From: Oligoflexales bacterium
Lineage (GTDB): Bacteria > Bdellovibrionota_B > Oligoflexia > Oligoflexales > RGVZ01
Assembly: GCA_947445775.1 (NCBI GenBank)
Contig: CANFEB010000001.1
Coordinates: 16,484-80,483, forward strand
Direction: 5' to 3'
DNA length: 64,000 nucleotides
Position numbers and translations under genes: made by a program. Of this stretch, positions 34,400 through 44,674 are shown piece by piece (positions within the stretch are counted from its first letter, which is position 1; each line of letters starts with the position of its first letter). Under the pieces are notes generated by a model, which did no database searches, had not been told where the DNA came from, and saw nothing but the letters and a program-made list of their open reading frames with translations.

Positions 34400-36118
34400 T
34401 TATAGCTCGGAGCGGATCCCCAAATAAAACCGCGACGACTCGTAGGCTGCGGATTTGTTATTACCCAGCTCAAAAGAATGGGATTCATATTGCCAGGTCA
34501 GCCCGTATTCCGCAGCGCCCTTGGTGTCTGCCGGACGAAACAGCTTCAACTCGATGGCCGTACCCAGCGACGAAACAATGGACTGTTTCACGGCCTTGTA
34601 ACCGAAACTACCGACCGTCAGCGGATAGAGGAACAAATCCCCCTGCACTCCCACCTTGCGGGTCGTATCGCCAACATTTAAATCGCCCCGGCCACCGATA
34701 AATCCGCCTAGAAAAAATGCGTCTAGGCCGCCAAAGGTTTCACCGGAAACATTTAAGCCAACGAGTCGCCCAACACCGCCGTAACGCCAACGGTTTAACT
34801 GAAAAGAACTGCCACTGAATTCCTTGCCGCCCGGATACTCCAAATAGCCGTTACCGCGAAGGTCATAGCCGGTAAAACTTCCGTTCATGCTTGAACCAAA
34901 AGAAAAATCGGCTTCCATGTCCCCAAACGCCTCGGCGCTCAGACGTCTGGTGCCACGCAAACTGAGGTTGTTGACTAGCGTATAAGGCGCAGCCGTCGAT
35001 GCAGAAACAGGACCCGCAACAGACCAGGAACGAAGCCCGATTCCGAGTTCGCCCTCGGAAAAAATCCCGGCAGCGACCTTGCCGAAAAATGTGTCCTGCC
35101 GCCCGCCACCGATTCCACCCTCTTCCTCAGAGGCTGGCGCGGGTGAAGCGGCTGGCGCTGGTTCAACCACCGCGGCGGCCGATGCCGGCGTAACAGCTGA
35201 CGGATTCCCTGACGGACTTGCTGGCAAATTCTCAGTCACTGCCATCGGTATCACCGGGATGGGACGGGTTCCAGATCCGAGAACCCCAGCGCCATATTCC
35301 GGTGTGGTGGTTTCCCGCGCGAACCTTGCGCGGGAGGCAATCCGGACCAACTTAACTCCATCCCCCACGCGAATGGCGCCCGGCTTGATCTGGTCAGTCA
35401 AACGCGCAATCGACGTCCGGCCCTTGACCTCTGCCACCTTGCCGCGGCCGAGCTCCTCCACGGAAAACTTGTTCCAGGCTCCCGTTGCCGGATGGCGCGA
35501 GGTCACCGACACGCGGGAAATTGCGATGTCGTCGCCAACTTCCACCCCTTGCTCTGCCCCCCCGGAAACCACAATAAAGCGGCCCTGCATGGACAAAACC
35601 TTGGCATCATAAGGCACCCGGTTGAACAGGCGGAAAACCAGCCCTTCGATAACCCTTTTAACGCCATCGGCTCCCGCCGAGTCGATTCCGGCAGCATCAA
35701 TTGACTCAGCCTCTTGCAACAAGATTTCCAACTTTCGCCCCACGAGGCGAGCGACAAAATCAATGGTGTCGGTACGGTCAAGAACCTCAAGGGAGACAAA
35801 TCCATCAACTTCAAACTGTTCAATCAATTCATTTCTGACCTTCTCATCGGTTCTGGCACTGCGCGCCAGTTCAGCATCAATCACCCGAAACCTGCCGGAA
35901 GATTTTACGGCATCGGGAAAAGAACCTTTGACGTTGGCTTGGAAGGCTGACAAACGGGGGTTGGATACGATAGAAGGTGAAAAGTCGGGACTGAAGACCA
36001 CGGCCCGCTCCAAGCGTGGCATGTCCACCGCTGCCAAGGAAACTCCTGCAGCGATATAGACAGCTGTCACCAGACAAGTCGTCCACAGAAAAATTTTGGC
36101 CATTAAATGTTTCGTCAT
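34400..36118 (-). CDS. FlgT-like plus beta-barrel envelope protein (572 aa)
   Basis: A signal sequence (about 1-30, ending near SLAA) is followed by an alpha/beta region (35-150) and a beta-rich segment (about 170-260) with KVLSMQGRFIVVSGGAEQGV and GDDIAISRVSVT, like the middle and C-terminal domains of FlgT-type proteins. A Pro/Ala/Ser linker (about 280-335) leads to a C-terminal half (340-572) of alternating strands ending LGIRSEL, suggesting a small outer-membrane barrel. I infer a periplasmic-domain porin-like protein; its partner is unknown. It lies convergent to the LpxH-like gene, and the SpoVR operon is read into it on the same strand. Confidence 0.6.
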   Translation of the reverse strand: MTKHLMAKIFLWTTCLVTAVYIAAGVSLAAVDMPRLERAVVFSPDFSPSIVSNPRLSAFQANVKGSFPDAVKSSGRFRVIDAELARSARTDEKVRNELIEQFEVDGFVSLEVLDRTDTIDFVARLVGRKLEILLQEAESIDAAGIDSAGADGVKRVIEGLVFRLFNRVPYDAKVLSMQGRFIVVSGGAEQGVEVGDDIAISRVSVTSRHPATGAWNKFSVEELGRGKVAEVKGRTSIARLTDQIKPGAIRVGDGVKLVRIASRARFARETTTPEYGAGVLGSGTRPIPVIPMAVTENLPASPSGNPSAVTPASAAAVVEPAPAASPAPASEEEGGIGGGRQDTFFGKVAAGIFSEGELGIGLRSWSVAGPVSASTAAPYTLVNNLSLRGTRRLSAEAFGDMEADFSFGSSMNGSFTGYDLRGNGYLEYPGGKEFSGSSFQLNRWRYGGVGRLVGLNVSGETFGGLDAFFLGGFIGGRGDLNVGDTTRKVGVQGDLFLYPLTVGSFGYKAVKQSIVSSLGTAIELKLFRPADTKGAAEYGLTWQYESHSFELGNNKSAAYESSRFYLGIRSEL

Positions 36119-36149
36119 TTTTCAGCTCCCATCAAATGTCAGAAACGAC

Positions 36150-37640
36150 TCAAAATTTTTCCACCTGGTGATTGGTCCCATCAAACGTCACCCGGCGATT
36201 TGATTCCTCAACGATCGTTTCAATATGCACCGGCCTGCGCCATATCTTAAAAATATTCCGCAACGTCTCCAAAGCAAAATCATGCTTGAGGTCCATACCC
36301 TCGTGCTGATGAAGCAACAGTAGTTCTCCCCGATTTTTGAAATTGGCGTCTTTAACCAGAATCACCGGTTGACCAAAATTTGTCAGTTGCTGAAGAAGGC
36401 GCCGCTTGATGTCGGCAAAATCTCGCCCGGAAATCACATGCTGACCGCTGCGGCGATCGTACTCATAAATGAACATCTTGGTCTCATGACAAAAATCTTC
36501 GTCAAGAAACTCGTCAATGAACGTGATGTCGTTATGAATCTTTCGGATTTCAAATAGTTTTGCGCGTCCAAGCATTGCTTTGGTATCCCAAGACGCGCGT
36601 TTTCTGGGATCATCGCAGTCCATATAGTCCTTGCCAAAGCGCCCCTTGTCCCAGCGCCTTTCGACGTGGCGGAGCAATTCGACGCCTAGCTTATAGGGAT
36701 TAAGTTGGCCAGGTTGCGACGCCACAATTCCGGCGTACTGCTCGCAATAATCGATGATTTCGCTCTCGGTGAGTGGCGCGAGTTTCGTCATCATTTCACT
36801 GTGCCAGTAGGTTGCCCAGCCTTCGTTCATGATCTTCGTTTGGCCTTGCGGGGCAAAGTAATAGGACTCTTCGCGAATAATCTCGAGGACCCGCTTTTGC
36901 CATCTTTCCATGGGCGCATTGTCGATCAAAAATTTGAGCACATCACGCTCTGGATTTTCGGGAAAAGAACGCTGCTTCTCAGAAGCCTCAACCTGCTTTC
37001 TGGCTTGGGCATCGAGAAACTCCTTGGGATTCACATAACGGTCCATGTAGGACTTGGCCTTAATCTTGGAGACGGGTTTTGGCCGAGACGGCTCAGCATC
37101 AAGATCAGGCTTTTTTACTGTTGCCCGAAATGGGGCGTGAATATCAATTAGATTTTCAATAGACAGGCACAGGTCAATGAACGACTCCACCTCATCGTGT
37201 CCAACATCATCAATCAACGACCGGATGTAGCTGGCATGATTGGCCATCTGATCTAACATTTTGCGGTTGGTCTTGTGGAACCAGTAATTGTTTTTGAAAA
37301 AATCGCAGTGGGCGTAAACATGCGCCATCACCGTTTTTTGAAAGGCCAAACTATTTGCGCGCAGCAGGTATGCATAACAAGGATTGGTGTTGATCACCAT
37401 TTCGTAGATCGTGGACAATCCGTAAGTATAGCTCTTGGAAAGCCGGTCGTATTCCATTCCAAAACGCCAGTGAGGGTATCTGGTTGGAAATCCACCGTAG
37501 GCAGCAATCTCGTTCAGTTGCTGGTAGTCAATCAGTTCAAATATGGTCGGAAAAAAATCGAGCCCGGCTGCCCTGGCAACATCCGCCAGATTTGCCGCGA
37601 CGTCCCGCAATTCATTGGTTAACTGGGTTTTGAACTCCAT
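36150..37640 (-). CDS. SpoVR family protein (YcgB-like)
   Basis: This 496-aa soluble protein of the SpoVR family has YPHWRFGMEYDRLS, YEMVINTNPCYAYL, HVYAHCDFFKNNYWF and MNEGWATYWHSEMM near 285, all typical. In Bacillus SpoVR affects spore cortex; in Enterobacteria YcgB acts with YeaG and YeaH in stationary phase. Its biochemical role is unknown. The start at 37640 lies one base after the yeaH stop (TGACATG). It is the last gene of the prkA-yeaH-spoVR unit. Confidence 0.93.
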   Translation of the reverse strand: MEFKTQLTNELRDVAANLADVARAAGLDFFPTIFELIDYQQLNEIAAYGGFPTRYPHWRFGMEYDRLSKSYTYGLSTIYEMVINTNPCYAYLLRANSLAFQKTVMAHVYAHCDFFKNNYWFHKTNRKMLDQMANHASYIRSLIDDVGHDEVESFIDLCLSIENLIDIHAPFRATVKKPDLDAEPSRPKPVSKIKAKSYMDRYVNPKEFLDAQARKQVEASEKQRSFPENPERDVLKFLIDNAPMERWQKRVLEIIREESYYFAPQGQTKIMNEGWATYWHSEMMTKLAPLTESEIIDYCEQYAGIVASQPGQLNPYKLGVELLRHVERRWDKGRFGKDYMDCDDPRKRASWDTKAMLGRAKLFEIRKIHNDITFIDEFLDEDFCHETKMFIYEYDRRSGQHVISGRDFADIKRRLLQQLTNFGQPVILVKDANFKNRGELLLLHQHEGMDLKHDFALETLRNIFKIWRRPVHIETIVEESNRRVTFDGTNHQVEKF

Positions 37641-37641
37641 G

Positions 37642-38745
37642 TCACTTGCCCTTACCCAGAAAAACCTTGATGGCATCAATGATGGCATCGCGGTCCTTGA
37701 TCTGGGCGATTGTCACACGTTCACTTTTCTCGCCAAAATGCTTTTGTAGGTCTCTTAAAAACTGACCTGAACCATAACGGGACTCCACCTGTCCGTAGCA
37801 AAACAAGTTCGAGACTGGGAGCAGGTCCCCATCCAGGATTTTCATGCATTCCGCTGTGTCATTCCCTGACCAGTTGTCACCATCCGAAAAATGAAACAGG
37901 TAAATATTCCATTCGCTTGGGGGAAATTCGTCGGTGATCATCTTTGCTGCCAAGCGGTAGGCAGAACTGATCAAAGTCCCCCCCGACTCCTTGGTCCGGT
38001 AAAAGGTATCCTGATTGACCTCGCGGGCGGTTGCGTCATGGATGATGTAGCGACGCTCGAGGCCTTCGTACTGCGTCTGCAACCATGTATCGAGCCAAAA
38101 GCTAGTGAGCCGGACAATCTCCTTTTGTTCGTCTCCCATCGATCCAGAAACATCCATCATGTAGATGATGGCGGCATTCGCAACCGGCAGGTTCACAACT
38201 TTGTAGGACCGGTAACGCTTGTCTTCCTTGATTGGGATAATCATCGGATTATCCGGATTATATTTACCAGATGAAATGGAGCGCTTCAGGGCTTCCTTGT
38301 ACGTCTTCTTGAAGTGCCGGAGGGACTCTGGACCCTGGCGCAAGATTCCTGTGTACTTGTACTGGCGGTCCTTGATGTTTTTCTTGCCCTTGTTCTCGAT
38401 ATTGGGCAATTGAAGTTCTTCGCCAAGAATCTGGGCCAATTCCTGCAGGGAAACGTCCACTTCGAGGCTATGCTGCCCTTCCTGATTCCCTGCCTCGCCC
38501 TCACCGGGCTCGCCCTGACCCGGCTGCACGGCATCGCCGACTTCACCCTTGCCCTGGCCGACTCCGCCCTGTTCTTGCGTCCCAAATTGAAAATGAGGGA
38601 TCTCAATCCGTGGCAAGGGGATGGTAACAACCTTCTTCCCCTGTCGCGCAAGCAAGTCTCCGTTTGAAATGAATCTGCGGAGTTCCTGCTTGATCTTGCC
38701 ACGAACAATTTTGCGGAATCGGTTGAGGTCCGACTCCATCTTCAT
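37642..38745 (-). CDS. yeaH: YeaH/YhbH family protein (DUF444)
   Basis: This 367-aa protein has the N-terminal [17 protein letters not shown], an acidic and Gly/Gln-rich linker (about 75-115), then a von Willebrand A-like domain whose MIDAS-type motif is [17 protein letters not shown]444 proteins act with PrkA kinase and SpoVR; the molecular role is unclear. The start shares one base with the prkA stop (TAATG). The family's linker is typically rich in Gly/Glu, as here. Confidence 0.95.
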   Translation of the reverse strand: MKMESDLNRFRKIVRGKIKQELRRFISNGDLLARQGKKVVTIPLPRIEIPHFQFGTQEQGGVGQGKGEVGDAVQPGQGEPGEGEAGNQEGQHSLEVDVSLQELAQILGEELQLPNIENKGKKNIKDRQYKYTGILRQGPESLRHFKKTYKEALKRSISSGKYNPDNPMIIPIKEDKRYRSYKVVNLPVANAAIIYMMDVSGSMGDEQKEIVRLTSFWLDTWLQTQYEGLERRYIIHDATAREVNQDTFYRTKESGGTLISSAYRLAAKMITDEFPPSEWNIYLFHFSDGDNWSGNDTAECMKILDGDLLPVSNLFCYGQVESRYGSGQFLRDLQKHFGEKSERVTIAQIKDRDAIIDAIKVFLGKGK

Positions 38746-40814
38746 TAGTGCTTCTCCTTGTCACTTTTCACGATATCACCACGAGCAAAAATACTGGCCA
38801 CGAAGCCCAGGGCATCGTTTGCACAAATTTCGCAGTAGCCGTAATTCTTGATCAAACGGTTTTTCACGATATCGATCTTGGCCTGGGTCTCACGGTCAAC
38901 CACATTAGAAACCAACGTCGTCAGCTTGATGGTGTCCTTTTGGTCCTCGAACAATTTAAGTTCAAGGGCCTTATGAAGGCGCTCGTTGGTACGGAAATCA
39001 AAGGACTTGCCCTCGATTGCCAAGGCTCCGATATAATTCATCAGCTCACGCCGAAAATCATCCTTGCGGCTTTCGGCGATATCGATTTTCTCTTCGATCG
39101 ACCGCAAAAGACGCTCATCTGGCTCTTCGTCAGCACCCGTGAACGGATTGCGAACATTCTCGCGCTGAACGTAAGCCTTCAGATTATCGATATAGTTTCC
39201 GCAAAGTTTCTGAATGGCGCCTTCATCGGCCGATACAGCGCGCTGGACCTCGTGCTTGACGATGTCTTCATACTCACGACGCACCTCCGCCAGAATTTCC
39301 CGGTAACGCTTGCGCTGCTCCTCATCATTGATGAGTGAGTGGGTCTTCAGACCTGAATCAAGTTCATTCAAAACAATAAATGGATTAATGCAGCCCTCGC
39401 CCTTGTCCAGAACCAGAGACTGGGAAATCTTGTCCTGAATGTAACGCGGACTGATGCCATCCATCCCTTCCCGAATGGCCTCTTTGCGTAACTCCTTGAT
39501 GTTGTCTTCGGTGAATTGCGCCATGGTCTTGCCATTATACAATTTCATCTTCTGCATGATCGTCAGATTGGCCTTCTTGGGCTCCTCAAGTCGGGTCAAA
39601 ATCCCCCACATCGCCGCCATTTCTAGGGTATGGGGCGCAATGTGGATATGTGGCACCGAGTGGGCATTGAAGTCCTTCTCGTAAATCTTGATCTCTTCGC
39701 TGAGCTTCGTGATGTACGGAATATCAATCTTCACGGTCCGGTCGCGCAATGCCTCCATGAATTCATTACTCTGAAGCTTGCGGTATTCTGGCTCGTTCGT
39801 ATGGCCGAGGATCACTTCGTCAATGTCAGTCTGTGCAAACTTTTTGGGTTTGATCTTGTGTTCCTGGCTGGCTGTCAGCAGGTCATAAAGGAACGCAACG
39901 TCGAGTTTTAGGACCTCGATAAATTCAATGATGCCACGATTGGCAACGTTGAATTCGCCGTCAAAATTAAACGCCCGCGGATCAGAGTCCGAGCCGTACT
40001 CAGCGATTTTCCGGTAATTGATGTCACCAGTGAGCTCAGTCGAGTCCTGATTCTTTTCGTCTTTTGGCTGAAAGGTGCCGATACCAATCCGGTCGCGCTC
40101 TGACAAAATTAGGCGCTTGATCTGGATGTGATTCTTGATCATCATTTCCCAGTTGCCGCGGTAGTGGTTCATCAATTCCCTAAACACATAGCGGCACGCA
40201 GGACAGACGTCGCCTTCAATGTGCACGGCCTCACCGTGGTCACGCCCCTCATTGATCGACTTGAGCACGGTCTCGCGCCGCTCTGGCGGAACAAGATGCA
40301 ACGGCTCCTCGTGAATGGGGCACGGCATCGTTTCATCCATGCGCAGAATTTCACGAAGGTTCGTCCATGAGTAGGTGTAAAGCGGGCCTTCCGGAGTTTT
40401 CGAATAGGATTCCACACCTTTTTTCAAAAGTCTGGCAATCGTGGATTTCGATGATCCCACTGGACCGTGTAGCAGCAAAACACGTTTTTCTGGGCCATAA
40501 CGAAAGGCTGCGGCCTTCAACACGTTGACCAGTTTCATCAACTGAACATCCAGGCCGAAGATCGCGTCGCGACCATGATCAACTGGATCATCGAAAAACT
40601 TGAAGTGAGTGATTTGCTTTTTGTATTCGGTGTAGTTGTAGGATCCGTAGCTGGCAATCATGTCATACAAGCGCCTGAATGCAGTCCGAGCAATGGCAGG
40701 CCTTTCGATGACCATGTCCAGGTATTCCTCGAACGTCCCGTTCCAGTTCAATTCCGCGTACTGGCGGTCGAAGTCTGCGCTGTTGATGACGTCCATCAAT
40801 CGCTTGCCGTTCAT
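38745..40814 (-). CDS. prkA: PrkA serine protein kinase (YeaG)
   Basis: The protein (689 aa) is a PrkA AAA ATPase/kinase: a P-loop [20 protein letters not shown] (about 90-110), WTNLREILR and the C-terminal PrkA domain. Cysteine pairs near [13 protein letters not shown] and CPACRYVF are a zinc-like element of the family. In E. coli and B. subtilis it responds to starvation and stationary phase. The frame runs to 40886, but ATG at 40814 has GGGG 5 bases upstream and [10 protein letters not shown] matches the family start. It heads the prkA-yeaH-spoVR operon. Confidence 0.95.
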   Translation of the reverse strand: MNGKRLMDVINSADFDRQYAELNWNGTFEEYLDMVIERPAIARTAFRRLYDMIASYGSYNYTEYKKQITHFKFFDDPVDHGRDAIFGLDVQLMKLVNVLKAAAFRYGPEKRVLLLHGPVGSSKSTIARLLKKGVESYSKTPEGPLYTYSWTNLREILRMDETMPCPIHEEPLHLVPPERRETVLKSINEGRDHGEAVHIEGDVCPACRYVFRELMNHYRGNWEMMIKNHIQIKRLILSERDRIGIGTFQPKDEKNQDSTELTGDINYRKIAEYGSDSDPRAFNFDGEFNVANRGIIEFIEVLKLDVAFLYDLLTASQEHKIKPKKFAQTDIDEVILGHTNEPEYRKLQSNEFMEALRDRTVKIDIPYITKLSEEIKIYEKDFNAHSVPHIHIAPHTLEMAAMWGILTRLEEPKKANLTIMQKMKLYNGKTMAQFTEDNIKELRKEAIREGMDGISPRYIQDKISQSLVLDKGEGCINPFIVLNELDSGLKTHSLINDEEQRKRYREILAEVRREYEDIVKHEVQRAVSADEGAIQKLCGNYIDNLKAYVQRENVRNPFTGADEEPDERLLRSIEEKIDIAESRKDDFRRELMNYIGALAIEGKSFDFRTNERLHKALELKLFEDQKDTIKLTTLVSNVVDRETQAKIDIVKNRLIKNYGYCEICANDALGFVASIFARGDIVKSDKEKH

Positions 40815-40966
40815 GGTTACCCCTTTGATGCGGCGAATTTGCCTTAGTTGGACCCTCCCATTGCGATGAGAGTCCCCAGTTTTCATTTTAAGGTATTCCG
40901 CGCGTAATTGCCCGCAATTGCCCTGGCACTACGCGAAAAAAGGCCAAGGGAATTTTGGTAAAAGCT

Positions 40967-42089
40967 CTATTTGCCTGAAAGTTGGCTTTGCTTGAAAGAC
41001 TCTTCCAGAAACCGGTTGATGAAGGAATCGAGGTCGCCGTCCAGAACTTCTGATGGCGTGTGGGATTCAAATTCAGTCCGGTGATCTTTAACGAGCTGAT
41101 ACGGATGCAAGACGTAACTACGGATCTGATGACCAAAGGAAATGTCGCTCTTGGTGGCTTCCAAGGCATCTTGGGCCTTGCGACGCTCAGCAAGCTCCCG
41201 GTCGTAAAGGGCACTGCGCAAGAGTTTCATGGCCTGATCACGGTTTTGATGCTGGGACCTTTGAGTTTGACAGGTCACCACGGTATTGGTCGGAATGTGG
41301 GTGATTCGGATGGCCGAGTCCGTCTTGTTGACGTGCTGACCACCAGCGCCACTAGAGCGGTAGGTATCGACGCGCAAATCGGCCGGATTGATATCAATGA
41401 CAATGGAGTCGTCAACGACTGCCGTGACAAAAATGGAAGCAAAACTAGTGTGGCGGCGGGCATTGGAATCATAAGGACTGATGCGGACCAGGCGATGGAC
41501 ACCGCTTTCGCACTTCAACAGCCCATAGGCGAAGTCCCCTTGGACCTCGAAGGTCGCATTGCGGATCCCAGCAGTATCCCCAGACAGCGAGTCGTAAATT
41601 TCTGTTTTCCAGCCCTTGCGTTCGGCGTAGCGCAAATACATCCGGAACAGCATTTGGGCCCAGTCGCAGGACTCTGTTCCACCGGCGCCTGCATTGATGG
41701 AAACAATCGCGGCATTGGTATCAAGCTCCCCACTGAGCAGGCTTTGGGCCTCCACCGACGTGAGGTCCGCGACCAGAATCCCCAGCAGGCTTTTGGCCTC
41801 GGCAAGGTAATCGTCGTCGCCGTCACCCGCCAATTCAATGGCAGCATCAAGGTCATCAATGTAACGTTTAAGGCGGTTGGCGGTGCCCAGGCTGATTTCG
41901 AGAAGTTTTTTTTCTTTGAGCACCGGTGCCGAAAGCTCCGGACGGTTCCAGAAGTCAGGTGTGACCTCTATTTGGATTGCTAGATCTTCGAGGCGTTGCG
42001 TCTTCTTGACGACGTCAAAGAAACCCCCAGACGCGTTCAAATTTGACGCGTTGATCTTTTGCTGCACTGGTTATTGAGTGTAAATCCAT
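40967..42089 (-). CDS. prfB: Peptide chain release factor 2 with programmed +1 frameshift
   Basis: RF2 reads UAA and UGA. The GGQ motif lies in RSSGAGGQHVNKTDSA. The gene starts at ATG 42089 and runs 24 codons to an in-frame UGA at 42015-42017; the sequence there reads GGGGG TTT CTT TGA C, which matches the E. coli prfB site (Shine-Dalgarno-like G-run, 3-base gap, CUU slippery codon, UGA then C). A +1 shift there joins to the main frame, the coding parts being complement of 42018-42089 and 40967-42016, giving 373 aa. The usual annotation starting at an internal codon misses the first exon. Confidence 0.93.
42014..42030 (-). promoter_or_regulatory. prfB recoding site
   Basis: CTT TGA C preceded by a five-G run three bases before the CTT. 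Low RF2 should stall at UGA and shift +1. The spacing matches the canonical site. Confidence 0.9.
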
Positions 42090-42130
42090 GATGTAATGGG
42101 TTTAACAGAAATTGTATGAGAGGTAAACCA

Positions 42131-42319
42131 ATGATCAAGCTGACGAAAATCGACAACAGCCCAATCCTCATTAATCTGGAAACGGTCAAATACGCCGAGT
42201 CCGTGCCCGACACCGTGCTGCGCTTTCTCAATGGCGACAGCGTCATCGTCCTCGAGTCTCTGGAGCAGATTGCCTCCAGCGTGTTAGAATTAAAGAGAAA
42301 AGTCTTGATCAACTTGTGA
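42131..42319 (+). CDS. flbD: Flagellar protein FlbD/SwrD
   Basis: This 62-aa protein matches the FlbD/SwrD family, whose B. subtilis member raises motor power: MIKLTKIDNSPILINLETV, then SVPDTVLRFLNGDSVIVLES. It usually precedes motA/motB; here those genes are not next to it. AGAGG lies 7 bases before ATG 42131. The stop overlaps a GTG of the next gene's frame, so it may be cotranscribed with the TPR gene. Confidence 0.9.
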   Translation: MIKLTKIDNSPILINLETVKYAESVPDTVLRFLNGDSVIVLESLEQIASSVLELKRKVLINL

Positions 42320-42333
42320 CAGGAGCGGCGCCC

Positions 42334-44649
42334 GTGGCTCGTCTCATTGCCTCAGTTTTAATCTTCGCATCGGCGTTGCTGCCTGGGGCTTCTTCCGCCC
42401 ATGCCAAGCCGGCCCATGCCAAGCCCGCACACGCCAAGCCCGCACCCAGCAAACCACAATCCGTCGCACAATTGATCCGCGACTTCCGTTTTGTCGCCGA
42501 CTTTACCCCGAAGGAACCCGAGCGAGACGTTTCCAGTGAACTCTTCTGGCGCTACCCACTGGAACTGCCCAAGGCGGAGTTTCCGTTTGAATCCGACCTG
42601 ACCAATCTTATCACCGAACTCCCCCGCACCGACGGCGACGGACGCGCAGTTCAACACTTCAACCGAGCACGCCAGGCCTATCTAGAGGGAGATCTGGAGT
42701 CGGCGCGCAAAAGCCTGCTTTCTGCCAAGGCCCGTTATGGCAAAGAACACGCCTTTCATCGCCGCAACGATTATTTTTTGGCCTATGTCTTTATGAAGGA
42801 AGGCTTTGCCCAAATGGCGAACAGGCGGGTGTCCTATGACGACCCCAAGGTCAAAGGCGATTTCAGCAACGCCGCCACATTTTTAAGCTGGGCCTTCAAC
42901 CTAAAAAAAGATGTGCCCGACCCACTGGTAGATCAAGTGACCCCCAAGGGCCTCTACAACCTTGCCGCCATCTATTTTCGCTACGACCGTTTTGCCGCGT
43001 CATTTGCAGTGGCCGAGATGGGGCTGGATTTCTTACGTTCCACGGGCAGGTCTGATTACCGGATGTCTTTTCGGCGAATCAACGCCGAGAACTACATCAA
43101 AAACGGAACCTTCCTGGAAGCCGTTCAGGAAATGGACCAAGCACTGCGCCAGGACTACAACCACGCCGAGGCGGCGGCGATCATGCACCGCGCCGGAGAC
43201 ATCTATTTCAATTTAAACAATTATGAACTTGCAGAAGAAGCCTATGAGCTTGGAGCCAAGGCCGATGAGACGCTGCGCCAGATCAGCCCCGCCCAACTCA
43301 TCATGCGGGCTGAATCTTTATTTTGGCTAAAGCGTTTTAAAGAAGCGCAATTATTTTTGCACAATGCCCTAGAGGGCGTTTCCTTTCGCGCCGAAAAAAA
43401 TCCTCCGTCGGTGGCCACAGCAGCATGGGCTAGCCTGCGATTTGCCGACATTCACCTGGCGCTAAAAGATACTGAGAAGGCGAAACTTGCGTATTTCAAG
43501 TTGGACCGCAATTTTCGGGGAACCCCTGCTGCGAAGGTCGCCCAAGTCCGCCTGGCCTGCCTTGAACTGCCTTTTTACCAGGGCAATAATGTTGACCATG
43601 CGCGCGACGACCTGGACAAACTGCGCAATGACCCAGACCTGCCGCCACAAGCGAAAGAACTCGCCTGGGCGTGCCACACGGCATCCTTTGCTGCCAGGGA
43701 GCGCACGACCGAAATGCTCAACAAGGTACGAGCCTTTGCAAAGGCCTATCCCGAGTCAAGATTTCTAAAAGACCTTGTCGAGCCCGTCAGAGAAACCCAA
43801 GCAAAAACGATAGAAACTTTTTTCACCAACAATGACGACTACGGCGCCGTCGCGTTTTTTCAGGAAAACCGCAAGCGTCTGTTCCCCAAAGGGGTCCCTC
43901 CGAAAATCGCGGCTGAATTATTTCGCGCCTACAGTGACATCGGAAAACCGGCCCTCGCCAAAGAATTTTTTAAGTCCGCCGTCACCGAAAAGTCAACTGA
44001 CGTTGATGTCCTGCGGGCTGCGGCCGTTTTGGCCGAGACGAGAGACCTAAGGCAAATGGGGAAAATGACGCCGGCTCTGGCCCTGCGCAAATGGAAAATT
44101 CCTCGCACACCAGAAGCCGATCAACTGGTGACGCGCGTCGTTGAATCAAACACAGATCAAGCAAGCCTGCCTTGGATCCTGCCGCTTTACGACCATTGGG
44201 CAGTCGCTGATGAAGCCATCATCTGCGAGGCGCAGCTGCCCTTGCTGACAAAGGCGTCTTCTCTACCTGACAAGATCAGAAAAAAAGTGCGGCTTGAGCA
44301 GCGCGTCACGACGGCGATCGAAGAATATATGCCCGACCTGTTGGAGGACGACCCATCCTGTGCGGCGAGCCTTCTAGACATGGAATTCAACCTCATGGCA
44401 CGAAATCCTGGGGCACTTGCCAAGCGCTATTTGTCGCGGAAAGACTGGAATACCAGCCCAGAAACCATGACCCACGTCTGGTCGGTGTCCGAAAGCCTGG
44501 TCCAAAAAAAATCCTCGCCCACGCCAGCAGCGGCAAAAAAACTTTGGCAATTGATTGTCAGCAAGGGTGACCCTCGCAGCCCAGAGTTCATGTTTGCCAA
44601 GGCGCGCCTGGATCCCAATGCCACGGAATTTGAGAAAATCTGGAAGTAG
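42334..44649 (+). CDS. Secreted TPR protein with HAKPA repeats (771 aa)
   Basis: A signal peptide (about 1-24, ending in ASSAHA) is followed by a HAKPA repeat tract and then a long array of helical TPR-like repeats (about 100-700): YLAYVFMKEGFAQMA, YNLAAIYFRYDRFA, AGDIYFNLNNYELAEEAYEL and more. The C-terminal 100 residues are also helical. The start GTG at 42334 has AGGAG 8 bases upstream; the frame opens at 42316. A periplasmic scaffold in flagellar or secretion assembly is a plausible but unproved role, given flbD before it. Confidence 0.75.
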   Translation: MARLIASVLIFASALLPGASSAHAKPAHAKPAHAKPAPSKPQSVAQLIRDFRFVADFTPKEPERDVSSELFWRYPLELPKAEFPFESDLTNLITELPRTDGDGRAVQHFNRARQAYLEGDLESARKSLLSAKARYGKEHAFHRRNDYFLAYVFMKEGFAQMANRRVSYDDPKVKGDFSNAATFLSWAFNLKKDVPDPLVDQVTPKGLYNLAAIYFRYDRFAASFAVAEMGLDFLRSTGRSDYRMSFRRINAENYIKNGTFLEAVQEMDQALRQDYNHAEAAAIMHRAGDIYFNLNNYELAEEAYELGAKADETLRQISPAQLIMRAESLFWLKRFKEAQLFLHNALEGVSFRAEKNPPSVATAAWASLRFADIHLALKDTEKAKLAYFKLDRNFRGTPAAKVAQVRLACLELPFYQGNNVDHARDDLDKLRNDPDLPPQAKELAWACHTASFAARERTTEMLNKVRAFAKAYPESRFLKDLVEPVRETQAKTIETFFTNNDDYGAVAFFQENRKRLFPKGVPPKIAAELFRAYSDIGKPALAKEFFKSAVTEKSTDVDVLRAAAVLAETRDLRQMGKMTPALALRKWKIPRTPEADQLVTRVVESNTDQASLPWILPLYDHWAVADEAIICEAQLPLLTKASSLPDKIRKKVRLEQRVTTAIEEYMPDLLEDDPSCAASLLDMEFNLMARNPGALAKRYLSRKDWNTSPETMTHVWSVSESLVQKKSSPTPAAAKKLWQLIVSKGDPRSPEFMFAKARLDPNATEFEKIWK
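42397..42441. repeat. 15-base tandem repeat encoding HAKPA
   Basis: Three 15-base units (42397-42411, 42412-42426, 42427-42441) encode HAKPA after the signal peptide. The first two differ by one base. Slippage would change length without shifting the frame. Confidence 0.85.
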
Positions 44650-44674
44650 GCCCTTTCAAGACGGAGTCCACACA

